Below, piece by piece: positions 8,251-18,000 of a stretch of 64,000 nucleotides of DNA; the first letter of the stretch is position 1; the number at the start of each line of letters is the position of its first letter. Position numbers and translations under genes: made by a program. Source of the DNA: JAJTFW01 sp964534995 (lineage in GTDB: Bacteria > Bacteroidota > Bacteroidia > AKYH767-A > OLB10); NCBI GenBank assembly GCA_964534995.1, contig CAZHSC010000004.1:1-64000 (forward strand). Direction: 5' to 3'. The notes below the pieces were generated by a model. That model made no database searches. It had not been told where the DNA came from and worked only from the letters and a program-made list of their open reading frames with translations.

Positions 8251-9747
8251 ATGAAAAACTGCTCTGTCCAATATATACGGTATGTCAGGTTCCTCATAGC
8301 AATCGGTATCCTGGCCTCCAGTAATTTTGCCAGAGGACAAAATTACTGGAAACCTGCCGGAAATTCATTTTCCTCTACCGGCGGAGTCAAGAAACTGGGG
8401 ACGATGGATTGCAATGAAATCGATTTTATGGTAAACGGCATTAATCGAATAAAATTTACATCAAACTGCATCTCATCCGAGAATAACATTGAATTTACAA
8501 ATAATGATAACATCGACTTTTCCAGTACCGAACTTTTATACCTTCCGGGAGGAGGTACTATTTATACAAAGGGTAGTTCTACTTCCCTTCTTCCGGGTTC
8601 AATAGCCACAGGCATGAAAATCGGTTTAACAGACAGTGTTCAGCAGAGCAATGCCACCTTTCAGTTGTTTGACAGTCCTGCCGCATTCAATCCCCTTATA
8701 CATGCCGAAACTAAAAGTACCGGTAATACAAATTGCTATTCCATTTTTGCCAAAGCATTTCCAAAAGGAGGTTATGGTTATGGGATTTCTGCAGAGGGGG
8801 GGCGTTATGGAATTTATGCGAAGGCTAACGGTAACACCTTTGCCAGTGGAACTGTGGTCGTGAGCGGAATATATGCGAAAACCACCGGAACAGAGGGGCT
8901 CCGGTCCGGGGTATTAGCAGAATCTGCAGGGACGCTTAACAGCACTAATTTTGGCATTTATGCCCTTGCCTCTTCCATCAACGGCGGTTCTGCCGGTTAT
9001 TTTTCCGGTGACATCACCTATACAGGCGCCTTATATCAGGGATCAGACCGTAAGCTCAAAAAAAATATTTCAGATTGTAAAAATGCGCTGGAAATCATTA
9101 ATAAGCTTTCTGTTAAAGAATATTATTATGATGAAAAGTACAGTTTCATGAATTTTCCCGCAACAAAACAAATTGGTTTAATAGCCCAGGATGTTGAAGA
9201 AATCATTCCGGAATTAGTTGATGAAAAAATTCATCCCGGTAAAAGTGATGAAATTACCGGTGAGGAAATTCATGAGCCTGTTACCTATAAAGCCATCAAT
9301 TACACCGGACTTATTCCGGTGGTGATTGGCGCAATGCATGAACAGCAGGAAGAACTCATGCGACTAAAAGAAATCAATGAACAATTACAAAGGAGACTCA
9401 CTGAACTTGAAGGTTTGTTAATTCCCGGAATTAAACCGCAAACCTTATCTGATCATACTTCCTCCAATAAGAAAAAAGTTTCATCTGATTATTTACTACA
9501 AAACACTCCCAATCCCGCAATAGAGGAAACCGATCTGCCATTTAATATAGATGCTGACTTCAATTCCGCAGAAATCAGAATTATATCTGCAACAGGTGGC
9601 CATATTCTTCAACGCATTCCGGTTGTATCAAAAGGATATAACAAGGTCCGTCTTGACTGTAGCCTGCTGCACCCTGGTGTATATATCTATGAATTAATTA
9701 TTGACGGGGTTAATGCCGATAGCAGAAATCTGATAATTGCAGAATGA
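8251..9747 (+). CDS. Tail-fibre-like protein with S74 intramolecular chaperone domain and T9SS tail
   Basis: The 498-residue product has a signal peptide (ending ARGQ), a glycine/serine-rich fibre-like middle, and from about residue 263 a Peptidase_S74 chaperone domain. The hallmark GSDRKLKKNI (Ser265) is followed by QIGLIAQDVEEIIPELV, YTGLIPVVIGAMHEQQEE and a coiled coil (about 370-395). A further segment, QNTPNPAIEE ... LLHPGVYIYELI, is a type A T9SS sorting domain. S74 domains assemble trimeric fibres and often cleave themselves off; here the sorting signal lies downstream of the chaperone, an unusual order. It sits between the regulator and the sensor kinase, suggesting a surface fibre within that system (inference). 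Confidence 0.85.
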   Translation: MKNCSVQYIRYVRFLIAIGILASSNFARGQNYWKPAGNSFSSTGGVKKLGTMDCNEIDFMVNGINRIKFTSNCISSENNIEFTNNDNIDFSSTELLYLPGGGTIYTKGSSTSLLPGSIATGMKIGLTDSVQQSNATFQLFDSPAAFNPLIHAETKSTGNTNCYSIFAKAFPKGGYGYGISAEGGRYGIYAKANGNTFASGTVVVSGIYAKTTGTEGLRSGVLAESAGTLNSTNFGIYALASSINGGSAGYFSGDITYTGALYQGSDRKLKKNISDCKNALEIINKLSVKEYYYDEKYSFMNFPATKQIGLIAQDVEEIIPELVDEKIHPGKSDEITGEEIHEPVTYKAINYTGLIPVVIGAMHEQQEELMRLKEINEQLQRRLTELEGLLIPGIKPQTLSDHTSSNKKKVSSDYLLQNTPNPAIEETDLPFNIDADFNSAEIRIISATGGHILQRIPVVSKGYNKVRLDCSLLHPGVYIYELIIDGVNADSRNLIIAE

Positions 9748-9793
9748 ATATAAGATTACATACCCTATTCACCGACACCTTTGCCTGAACCTG

Positions 9794-12700
9794 ATGAAAG
9801 ATCCCTTTACGCGATCTTGGGTAATATATCCTCTTACTGCTTTTCTGTTTCTTTTGGTTAGTAAGTGTATTGTTTATGGACAGGAATCCTATTTGTTTAA
9901 AAATCTTTCAGTACGTGAGGGTTTATCACAAAGCACCGTTAATGCCCTGCTTCAGGATAAAGAAGGCTTTATTTGGATCGGTACATCCGATGGATTAAAT
10001 CGCTATGACGGAAACCGGTTTATTCACTTTAAAAACAATCCCAGAAACACAAATTCGCTTTCCTCACCCGTGGTGCTTTGTATGCTGGAAGATGAAGATG
10101 GCATCCTTTGGTTAGGAACTGACGGAGGAGGATTGGTCAGGTTCGATAAGTATTCTAACGATTTTAAAATTTATTTGAACGACTCTGCCAAAACCGGCAG
10201 CATTACTAACAATAAAGTTTGGGGATTATGTAAAGTAAATCAGGACATACTGGCCGTTTGCACATTTGGCGGGGGTATTTTACTTTTCAACGTAAAAACC
10301 GGCATTTTTAAACCAATTAAGGAAAAAGATCTAAGTTTAAAACATGCTGATCAATATACTTCCAAAGTTGTCTGTTACAATAGAAAACTCCTGTGTTATG
10401 GTACCCGCAACGGATTCAAGACTTATGATCTGGAAAACGGTACCACAACGGTATACCGGCACGATTCATTACGTATAAATTCTTTGCCAGACAATAAAAT
10501 TCAGTCGGTTTATCTTGATAAGCAAAATAGAATCTGGATCGGAACTTTTGAAGGATATGTGTGTGAATTCAGACCGGAATATAAGGATTTTATCAGTTTC
10601 AAACCTGAAATATCCAAATCTGCCAAAGCAGATTATAAGGCCATTAACTGCTTCCTGGATGCCGATGACGGGTATTTATGGTTTGGTACACTGGGTCAGG
10701 GAATGTACCGCTATGACCGCAGCCGGAAAACTTCTGAATGGGTTGTAACGGATACGAGTATCTTCCCGCGAATGAAGGACCAGAATATTTTATGCATCAT
10801 GCAGGACAGGTCAGGTATACTATGGGCAGGAACCACCAGTGAAGGCCTCATTTATTACCATCCTGAATTTGGTAATTTCCGGAAATTTCATCAGCCTGTT
10901 AACCTGAAACTGTCCAACAGAAATATTTATAGTATTTACCGTGACCGAAACAGGTCCTTATGGGTGGGTACAAATGGAGGCGGGGTAACAAATTTTGACC
11001 AGCATCTCCGGTTAAATTTTCAGTATAACGCTGAAAGTAAAAATCCTGAACATCGCCTTGACAACAATAATATCTGGGCTATCAATGGTGACATGAAAGG
11101 AAGAATATGGATTGCATCCATGGGGGGAGGCATCATTATTCTGGATCAGCTAGGCAGAAAAGTAAAGCACATTACACAACAAACAGGTGATACCAGTGGC
11201 CTGCAAACCAACAACACCTGGTCCCTAACAATGGATCAGGAACACGTATGGATCAGTACACAAACCGGTGGTGTCAACAGATTAGAATTAATTAACAATA
11301 AAATCATTAATTACAAAAAAAATCCTGATGGTACCGGATTAAATGCACGTACTGTTTATACAACAAAATACGACAGTAAGGGAAATATAATGTTCGGAAC
11401 AAAAGAGGGCGGGTTGAATATTCTTGACATAAAGACAGGTAAAATTTCATATTTCATACATAATGAAAAAGACACCTGTTCCATCAGTAACAATGATGTC
11501 TATTGCCTTCTGGTAGTAAACGACAGTCTTATATGGTGTGGCACAAATGGAGGTGGTCTGAACCTTTTCTTAAGAAAAAAAAGCCGGTTTATATCAATAA
11601 CAGAAAACGAAGGGCTTCCCAATAATGTGGTCTATTCAATGCAAGCAGATAAAAAGGGAGATATTTGGATAAGTACAAATAAAGGTCTGACTCATATTAT
11701 CCTTCCACCCGGATTTTACAAGAGTGCCTATGAAGGAGTTATTCTGCCCCCGGTGTTACGAAACTATACTGTATTGGACGGCATTCCTTCCAATGAATTC
11801 AATCAAGGCGCTTCGTTTCAGGATGAAGATGGATTTGTTTATTTTGGAAGTATCGACGGTTTGACAATTTTTGATCCCGGTAAACTGCTTGTGAACCGTT
11901 ATCATGCTCCTGTTTCCATTACCAGCTTCAGGGTTTTTGAGAAGAGCCTTCCGCTTGATACCGGCATTGCTTATAAAAAACAGATTACTTTACCTTACGA
12001 TCAGAATTACATTTCTTTCGAGTTCGCGGTCCTAAATTACCTGCTACCGGAAAAAAATACATATTCCGTAAAAATGGAAGGTTTAAATCCGGACTGGATT
12101 TATACGGGGTCCCGCAGCTATGCAAGCTATACCAATCTTGAGCCGGGTCAGTATGTATTCAGGGTCAGAGGCTATAATAATGATGGTATCCTCAGTCAGC
12201 AGGAAGCAGCTTTTTACATAACTATCACTCCGCCATTTTGGAAAACCTTTTGGTTTAAAACAACCATTCTACTTTTTGTCATATTGGTTTTTTTCCTTAT
12301 ATATTTATTGCGCGAACGACAAATCCGGAAAGAGGAACAGAAAAAATCAGCATTCAACATTGCCATTGCACAGATAGAAATGAAAGCGTTGCGGGCGCAA
12401 ATGAATCCGCATTTTATATTCAATTGCCTGAACTCCATTAATAACTATATTAACAAACAGGACAGTAAAACCGCCACAGATTACCTTGCCCGTTTTTCAA
12501 GGCTCATCCGTTTGGTTTTTGAAAATTCCATGTCTTCAATGGTATCCCTTTATAGTGACCTGGAAGCACTGGAACTATACATTCAATTGGAACAATTGCG
12601 TTTCGGCAATAAACTGGAGTATGTTATTTCAATTGAACCCGGTCTTGAAACTGAAAAAGTTTTGGTACCACCCCTTCTTATTCAGCCCTTTGTTGAAAAT

Positions 12701-13009
12701 GCTATTCTGCATGGATTGATGCATGCCGATCATGCCGGAAAAATTTCAATAGGTATTTCAACAACAAAAAATGACCTGATTATTATTGTGAAAGACAATG
12801 GCATTGGCAGAGCGAAAGCGGCTGGTATAAAACCAGTATCCGGCAGATCGCATAAGTCTTTAGGACTGAAAGTAACCAATGAACGGATAGAACTGCTTAA
12901 GCAAAGCGGTAAAGGGGATACAAAAATCACTTATTTTGACCTTCTCAGTGAAGAAGGTATTGCCCTTGGAACCCGTGTTGAAATAGTGCTTCCACTTGAA
13001 GTAGATTAA
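9794..13009 (+). CDS. Beta-propeller two-component sensor histidine kinase, LytS type
   Basis: The protein has a signal sequence, then about 700 residues of two-component-regulator propeller repeats (repeated GxLWLGT, IWIGTSDGLNRYD, MWISTNKGL motifs). A Y_Y_Y domain (about 740-805) and one membrane helix (about 819-840) follow. The cytoplasmic part is a His_kinase/HATPase module: QMNPHFIFNCLNSI with His873, the N-box ENAILHG, DNGIG, and SLGLKVTNERI. This layout places a large ligand-sensing propeller in the periplasm. Kinases of this class partner with LytTR regulators; the only one here is at 4671. An upstream TTG at 9737 would overlap the previous gene, so ATG 9794 (MKDPFTRSW) is chosen. 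No receiver domain is fused, unlike hybrid PUL sensors. Confidence 0.93.
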   Translation: MKDPFTRSWVIYPLTAFLFLLVSKCIVYGQESYLFKNLSVREGLSQSTVNALLQDKEGFIWIGTSDGLNRYDGNRFIHFKNNPRNTNSLSSPVVLCMLEDEDGILWLGTDGGGLVRFDKYSNDFKIYLNDSAKTGSITNNKVWGLCKVNQDILAVCTFGGGILLFNVKTGIFKPIKEKDLSLKHADQYTSKVVCYNRKLLCYGTRNGFKTYDLENGTTTVYRHDSLRINSLPDNKIQSVYLDKQNRIWIGTFEGYVCEFRPEYKDFISFKPEISKSAKADYKAINCFLDADDGYLWFGTLGQGMYRYDRSRKTSEWVVTDTSIFPRMKDQNILCIMQDRSGILWAGTTSEGLIYYHPEFGNFRKFHQPVNLKLSNRNIYSIYRDRNRSLWVGTNGGGVTNFDQHLRLNFQYNAESKNPEHRLDNNNIWAINGDMKGRIWIASMGGGIIILDQLGRKVKHITQQTGDTSGLQTNNTWSLTMDQEHVWISTQTGGVNRLELINNKIINYKKNPDGTGLNARTVYTTKYDSKGNIMFGTKEGGLNILDIKTGKISYFIHNEKDTCSISNNDVYCLLVVNDSLIWCGTNGGGLNLFLRKKSRFISITENEGLPNNVVYSMQADKKGDIWISTNKGLTHIILPPGFYKSAYEGVILPPVLRNYTVLDGIPSNEFNQGASFQDEDGFVYFGSIDGLTIFDPGKLLVNRYHAPVSITSFRVFEKSLPLDTGIAYKKQITLPYDQNYISFEFAVLNYLLPEKNTYSVKMEGLNPDWIYTGSRSYASYTNLEPGQYVFRVRGYNNDGILSQQEAAFYITITPPFWKTFWFKTTILLFVILVFFLIYLLRERQIRKEEQKKSAFNIAIAQIEMKALRAQMNPHFIFNCLNSINNYINKQDSKTATDYLARFSRLIRLVFENSMSSMVSLYSDLEALELYIQLEQLRFGNKLEYVISIEPGLETEKVLVPPLLIQPFVENAILHGLMHADHAGKISIGISTTKNDLIIIVKDNGIGRAKAAGIKPVSGRSHKSLGLKVTNERIELLKQSGKGDTKITYFDLLSEEGIALGTRVEIVLPLEVD

Positions 13010-13056
13010 TTACCTGTCAACCGACTGAAAACAAAGAAGGAATCGTTTGGTTGTTT

Positions 13057-13710
13057 TCAGGTGGCAAGACTGCCTTGAATCGCCTTCATAACATAGCCAT
13101 TCGAAATATAAAATTTCAGTATGTCCGGCAACACTTTGAGCATACGCGGCGCTGCTTTAAGGCTATCATGTAAGACGATCACTGAACCAGGTCCTGCATT
13201 ATCAGTTACATTCCTGTATACCTGCCCTGCTTTAACTTTGTCATCGAAATCACAACTGATAACGTCCCACATTATAATTTGGTACTCTCGACGGAGTCTG
13301 AATAATGTGCCCGGCGTCAGTTTACCATAAGGAGGGCGAAACAAGGAAGAGGGGATCACACTTGCAGCCAAATTTACATCATCAAGAAATGTTTTTGTAC
13401 TGACTTTCCAACTGTTGGGATGTGTATGGGTATGATTACCTATACCATGCCCCTCCGCAAGTATCCTTGAAAAAAGTTCAGGAAACTTTATTACATTTTC
13501 ACCAATGCAAAAAAAAGTGGCCTGCACATTATAGTCTTTTAAAATATCCAGCACTACATTGCTTACACCGGGAGTAGGGCCATCATCAAAAGTAAGGTAT
13601 ATTGCTTTCTCTTTATCCGGAAAACTCCAGATGGCACCGGGATATAAGATGCGTAGCCAGAGGGGGGGAGTTACCATTCCGGTAAAGGTACAATTGAATT
13701 TCAAATGCAC
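13057..13710 (-). CDS. Polysaccharide deacetylase (NodB homology, CE4)
   Basis: The 217-residue protein has the NodB motifs: TFDDGPTP (motif 1, catalytic base and metal Asp), HTHTHPNSW (metal His pair), FRPPYGK, IMWDVISCDFDD and IVLHDS. CE4 enzymes remove N-acetyl groups from peptidoglycan, chitin-like oligomers or surface glycans; the substrate cannot be told here. No clear signal peptide is seen, although the N-terminus is hydrophobic. The second Met (13677, MVTPPLWLRIL) matches the usual start in Bacteroidota homologues better and is preceded by TACCTTTA, so the true start may be there. It is convergent with the kinase gene. Confidence 0.9.
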   Translation of the reverse strand: MHLKFNCTFTGMVTPPLWLRILYPGAIWSFPDKEKAIYLTFDDGPTPGVSNVVLDILKDYNVQATFFCIGENVIKFPELFSRILAEGHGIGNHTHTHPNSWKVSTKTFLDDVNLAASVIPSSLFRPPYGKLTPGTLFRLRREYQIIMWDVISCDFDDKVKAGQVYRNVTDNAGPGSVIVLHDSLKAAPRMLKVLPDILKFYISNGYVMKAIQGSLAT

Positions 13711-13928
13711 GAAAGACTATATTCAATTTTTCAGGTATAGGGGAAAAGCAATAATCCTTCATTAGTGAAAGTCATTCTGAACATTGGCATAACAAATATT
13801 TTGAATCAGGTTCCTTTGGATGAAACACCAGAAGTATGAATTAATCCTGACAACCCGGTAATCCTATCCGGTACAAGGTTGGTCAAACGGAAATACACCG
13901 GAACGCTTAATGATTACAGGTAATACTG

Positions 13929-13998
13929 ACACTTAACAAGGGAATCCCTACACTTATCAATTTGCATTATAATACCGGCCGGCCGGCCGGTATTTTTG
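13929..13998 (+). promoter_or_regulatory. Candidate LytTR-controlled promoter C
   Basis: ACACTTA occurs at 13929-13935 and 13950-13956 (21-bp period), with the -7 box TATTTTTG at 13991-13998, 41 bp after the start of the second copy. The second copy and its next seven bases (ACACTTATCAATTT) are identical to promoter B. The protease gene starts at 14025. A long palindrome overlaps the -7 box (separate entry). Confidence 0.75.
13971..13994. repeat. 24-bp perfect palindrome overlapping the -7 box of promoter C
   Basis: The sequence AATACC-(GGCC)x3-GGTATT is its own reverse complement. Its right arm supplies the first four bases of the TATTTTTG box. It could be an operator for a second regulator or a DNA cruciform or hairpin. 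It is strikingly GC-rich in an AT-rich spacer. Confidence 0.8.
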
Positions 13999-14024
13999 AC
14001 TTATAAACTTCAAAAAAAAACACC

Positions 14025-14936
14025 ATGAAAAACATCATTCCCATCTGCGCGTTTATCGCCGCATCTCTCTTTCTCTTCTCTTGCGAAAAAGAAGAAGTAA
14101 TTAATATTACAAAATCCAATGAACTGTCTGCCGATACCCTTGATATGGAGATCGACGGTATGGAACAAAACTTTGGCTGTTTAAAAACTCCTCAGGCAGT
14201 ACTGGATAAAATCCCGGTATTAGCGGATGACATCTCCACGCAGACACTTCCATCCAGCGTCAGCCTGAAATGTCCGACAATACGAAGTCAGGGTTCAGAA
14301 GGTTCCTGTGTAGCCTGGGGTATAGCATACTCCGCCCGGAGCATATGGGAAAGAAACAAGGCCGGTGGATCCTTCAGCACCAGTATAAATGTATATAGCC
14401 CGGAATATGTTTACAATCAGATTAAGGTGAGCAGTGATTGCGGCGATGGCTCCTATCCCACCGATGCACTGGATTTACTGGAAGATGAAGGTGTCTGTTT
14501 ATGGGCAACTATGCCCTATAGCAGCACCAACGGTTGCAGTACGATGCCGAGTTCCAGTGCTACCTCAGAAGCAGCCAATCACAAAATCAGCGGATGGGGT
14601 ACTGTATCCAAAACGCTTACCAGTATAAAAAATAAACTTCACGCCCGCAAACCGATCATTATATGCAGCAAAGTGGATGATGATTTCTCTTCTCTCGGCT
14701 ATAATGACATTTGGAACTCATGCACATATTCGTATCTGGGTCGTCATTGCTATGTTATTGTGGGATATGATGACTCAAAAAATGCATTTAAAATCATGAA
14801 TTCCTGGGGTGATGACTGGGGCACCAATGGATACGGCTGGATGAGCTATGATATGTTCACCTGTACCAATATTGCCTCACCAACCTACTGGTGGTGGCTG
14901 GATGCAGAATGCTATTCTATTTCGGGTATTCTTTAA
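14025..14936 (+). CDS. Papain-like (C1 family) cysteine protease, surface lipoprotein
   Basis: The 303-residue protein has a lipobox (LFLFSC, Cys20) followed by EKEE, which resembles the lipoprotein export signal that sends Bacteroidota lipoproteins to the cell surface. The C1-peptidase domain is complete: Gln89 (RSQG), catalytic Cys95 in GSCVAW, His241 in GRHCYVIVGY, and Asn259 in MNSWGDDWG. There is no long prodomain; about 60 residues separate the lipid anchor from the catalytic domain. It is predicted to degrade proteins at the cell surface. Promoter C links it to the LytTR set. Confidence 0.92.
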   Translation: MKNIIPICAFIAASLFLFSCEKEEVINITKSNELSADTLDMEIDGMEQNFGCLKTPQAVLDKIPVLADDISTQTLPSSVSLKCPTIRSQGSEGSCVAWGIAYSARSIWERNKAGGSFSTSINVYSPEYVYNQIKVSSDCGDGSYPTDALDLLEDEGVCLWATMPYSSTNGCSTMPSSSATSEAANHKISGWGTVSKTLTSIKNKLHARKPIIICSKVDDDFSSLGYNDIWNSCTYSYLGRHCYVIVGYDDSKNAFKIMNSWGDDWGTNGYGWMSYDMFTCTNIASPTYWWWLDAECYSISGIL

Positions 14937-14956
14937 TACAAATTATCTCTAAACAT

Positions 14957-15007
14957 AAAAAGCAAGAGGCTGCATCTTTCATTCATGCAGCCTCTTGCCA
15001 TTTTATT
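14957..15007. terminator. Bidirectional terminator
   Basis: A perfect 14-bp stem (GCAAGAGGCTGCAT at 14962-14975 and its complement at 14985-14998) is flanked by A-rich sequence on the left and CATTTTATT on the right. It sits between the convergent protease and DUF2723 genes. Confidence 0.85.
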
Positions 15008-15048
15008 AAACCGGTATATTACACTTGTACGTAATTGAGAATTAAAAT

Positions 15049-18000
15049 CTATTTACCATACCTGTCTTCCAGTTTCTTAAACCGTGGCTCCAGTTGTTTG
15101 ACAATATCATCCTGACCATTGACTTTCGCTATACGTATCAACTCGCCGAATATCGCCATCGCCTGGTTCATCTCACGGTCCACAAATTTCAGGTATTCTG
15201 TTCCTTTGAGCGAGAAATAGTAATTCAATTCATCCTCATAAATATCAGCCATACGCAGCGTTATCGCCCTTGCCATATCCATGGCATGTTTCTTACGCGC
15301 TTCGGGAAGCTCCACCGTATTACTGGTCATGACGCCGGAAGGGTCAATGGAAGGTGTTGAAATACCCTTTGCCGCGTTGAAATATAATTCCACCGGGCGC
15401 AGCATCATCACATTATAAGGAACGGTCTTGTCGGGTATTTCCTGGTTCATTTTATCCAGAACCGTCACCACCGAATCCAGTTTACCTTCATTGTATAATC
15501 CTTCGGCAAGACGTGAAAAATTATTCCTGAAGTTCATGGTCATGTTCATGTTATTCTGATCCAGGTACACGTCTTCACGGTTCATATTACCCCACAAAAA
15601 TTTGTTCATCATATTGTCGTACATCTGCTTCACTCCCACCCGTCCGGTTTGCCCGGATGCATCAGGGCTGGTGCGGATAGGAACAAAGCGATACGCCAGT
15701 CCTTCCAGCTGGAAATATGGTTCCAGGTTAAGATAGCTGTCGCTTCCTACTGTAACAGCGAAGTAGATGGGCCTTGTCCAGTCATTATTGGCAATAAGAT
15801 CAAGTATCATCAGGTCGGCTTTCATCAGGTAACTCCTGTCAAGATCCCAGAAGATGGTATCCACAATTTTATCTGCATCTTCAGGTCTCACCACTCCATT
15901 TTTCAATACGGCAGCTTTGTCAACTTTGATAAAGAATTTTTTTGTCGGGAAGTAATTAAGTTCTGTGCCGCCCTGGGTACGCACTTTTGCTTCGGGAGCT
16001 TCGCTGGTAATGAAGTTCATTACATCTTTAATGTTTGTATATCCCGGCACCTGACGGTCGTAAAAAGGCACATAATCACGGGTACCCTGTACGTATTTAT
16101 CATGGGTCATACTAAATGGCACTGCATCGCTCTGATAGGCCTTTCTTTTCATCTGATCAATGTACCAGTCCGTGTTGAGAAGGCTTAAGTTAACAACACG
16201 CGTATCCGTCCTCACCCCTTCCACGTCCTGGGCATACCATAATGGGAAGGTGTCGTTATCTCCGTTGGTAAAAATGATGGCATTGGGAGCAGTACTCTGC
16301 AAATAGTTCCAGGCGATGTCACGGGAAGTCATACGGTGAGAGCGGTCATGATCGTCCCAGCCTTCTTTGGCCATAAGTCCCGGTACCGCAACAAGGCAAA
16401 TGACAGAAGTTAGCGCTCCGGCAAGCGCCATGGGTACTTTTTTCTGTTTCAGTTTTTCAGATAATGCAGTAACGCCAAGTCCTATCCAGATGGCGAAAGT
16501 GTAAAAAGAGGCTGCATAGGCATAATCCCTTTCACGTGGCTGGTAAGGATATTGGTTCAGGTATAATACAATGGCAAGTCCCGTGAAGAAAAAGAGCAAC
16601 ATCACGGTCCAGGCATCGTGATTGTCGCGCCTGTAATGCCATATCATACCGATAATTCCCAGTATAAGCGGAAGGAAGTAAAAAGTATTTCTTCCTTTGT
16701 TTTCCTTCATTCCCTGTGCCAAACTTCCCTGCGGACCGAGTCTCATTTCATCAATGCCTTTGATTCCGCTGATCCAGTTGCCCTTCAAAATACCCCCATG
16801 TCCCTGGATATCATTCTGACGGCCCACAAAATTCCACATGAAATAACGACCATACATATGAACCACCTGGTAATTCCAGAAAAACTTAAGGTTTTGAGAG
16901 AAGGTCGGCGTTTGGTCGCCTTTAATGCCCGCCCATTCCTTATAAGCGCCAATATGGCTCTCCTGCGAACTGTACATTCTCGGGAAAATGGTAGAAGCGG
17001 CAGGATCATACACAGGGGTGACTTTGCGTGTAGTTTCAATGTACTTGTCTTCGCCTTTGGTATACTGCATGGCTCCTTCTTCAAGATCCACCTGCCTGGC
17101 ATTGTAATATTGCCCGTAAAACAATGGCCTGTCACCATATTGCTCACGGTTGATATATCCCAGCAGGTTAAACGCATGTTCGGGGTCGTTTTCATCCATG
17201 GGAGGATTCGCGTTAGACCTGATCACAATCATGGCATAGGAAGAATATCCCAGCAGGATAAAAACCAGGCAAAGCAGGGAGAGGTTCCACAAGGGCATAT
17301 TCCGTGAATGGGTATATTTCAATCCATACACTACGGCGCCTATCACCAGCAGGAAGAAAAAAATAAATCCCGACCAAAAGGGTAATCCGATTCCGTTCAC
17401 GAACATCAGTTCAAACTTGGAAGCCAGTTTTACGAGACCGGAAATTATTCCATACTGGACAATACCCAGGATGGCAACTCCGGCAATAGCTGTCTTTATC
17501 ACACCCATGGTGCTGGGTTTGTTTTTCCTGAAATAATAAATAAATGCCAGTGCAGGAATGGTAAGCAGGTTCAGTAAGTGAATCCCGATGGACAATCCCA
17601 TGAGATAAGCGATCAGAATAATCCATCGATTGGCATGCTTTTCGTCCGCCACAGCTTCCCATTTAAACATCGCCCAAAAAACGATAGCGGTGAAGAAAGA
17701 GGAGGTTGCATACACCTCACCTTCTACTGCCGAAAACCAAAAGGAATCACTGAAGGTATATGCCAGGGCTCCCACAAATCCGGCACCCATAATGGCAATT
17801 ATACTTGCCCCATCAGCAACAGCGGAAGGGGCAATGATTTTTTTAGCCAGGATCGTAATCGTCCAGAACAGAAACAAAATGGTTCCCGCGCTCATCAAAG
17901 CGCTTAGGATATTGATCATTACCGACACTTTCGTCACATCACTCCCAGCAAAGAGGCTCATGATGCGTCCCATCATCATAAAGAGTGGGGCTCCCGGTGG

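Noticed and set aside
15649..17307. Long plus-strand frames opposite the DUF2723 gene
   Set aside because: Antisense shadows with His/Ile-rich improbable composition.
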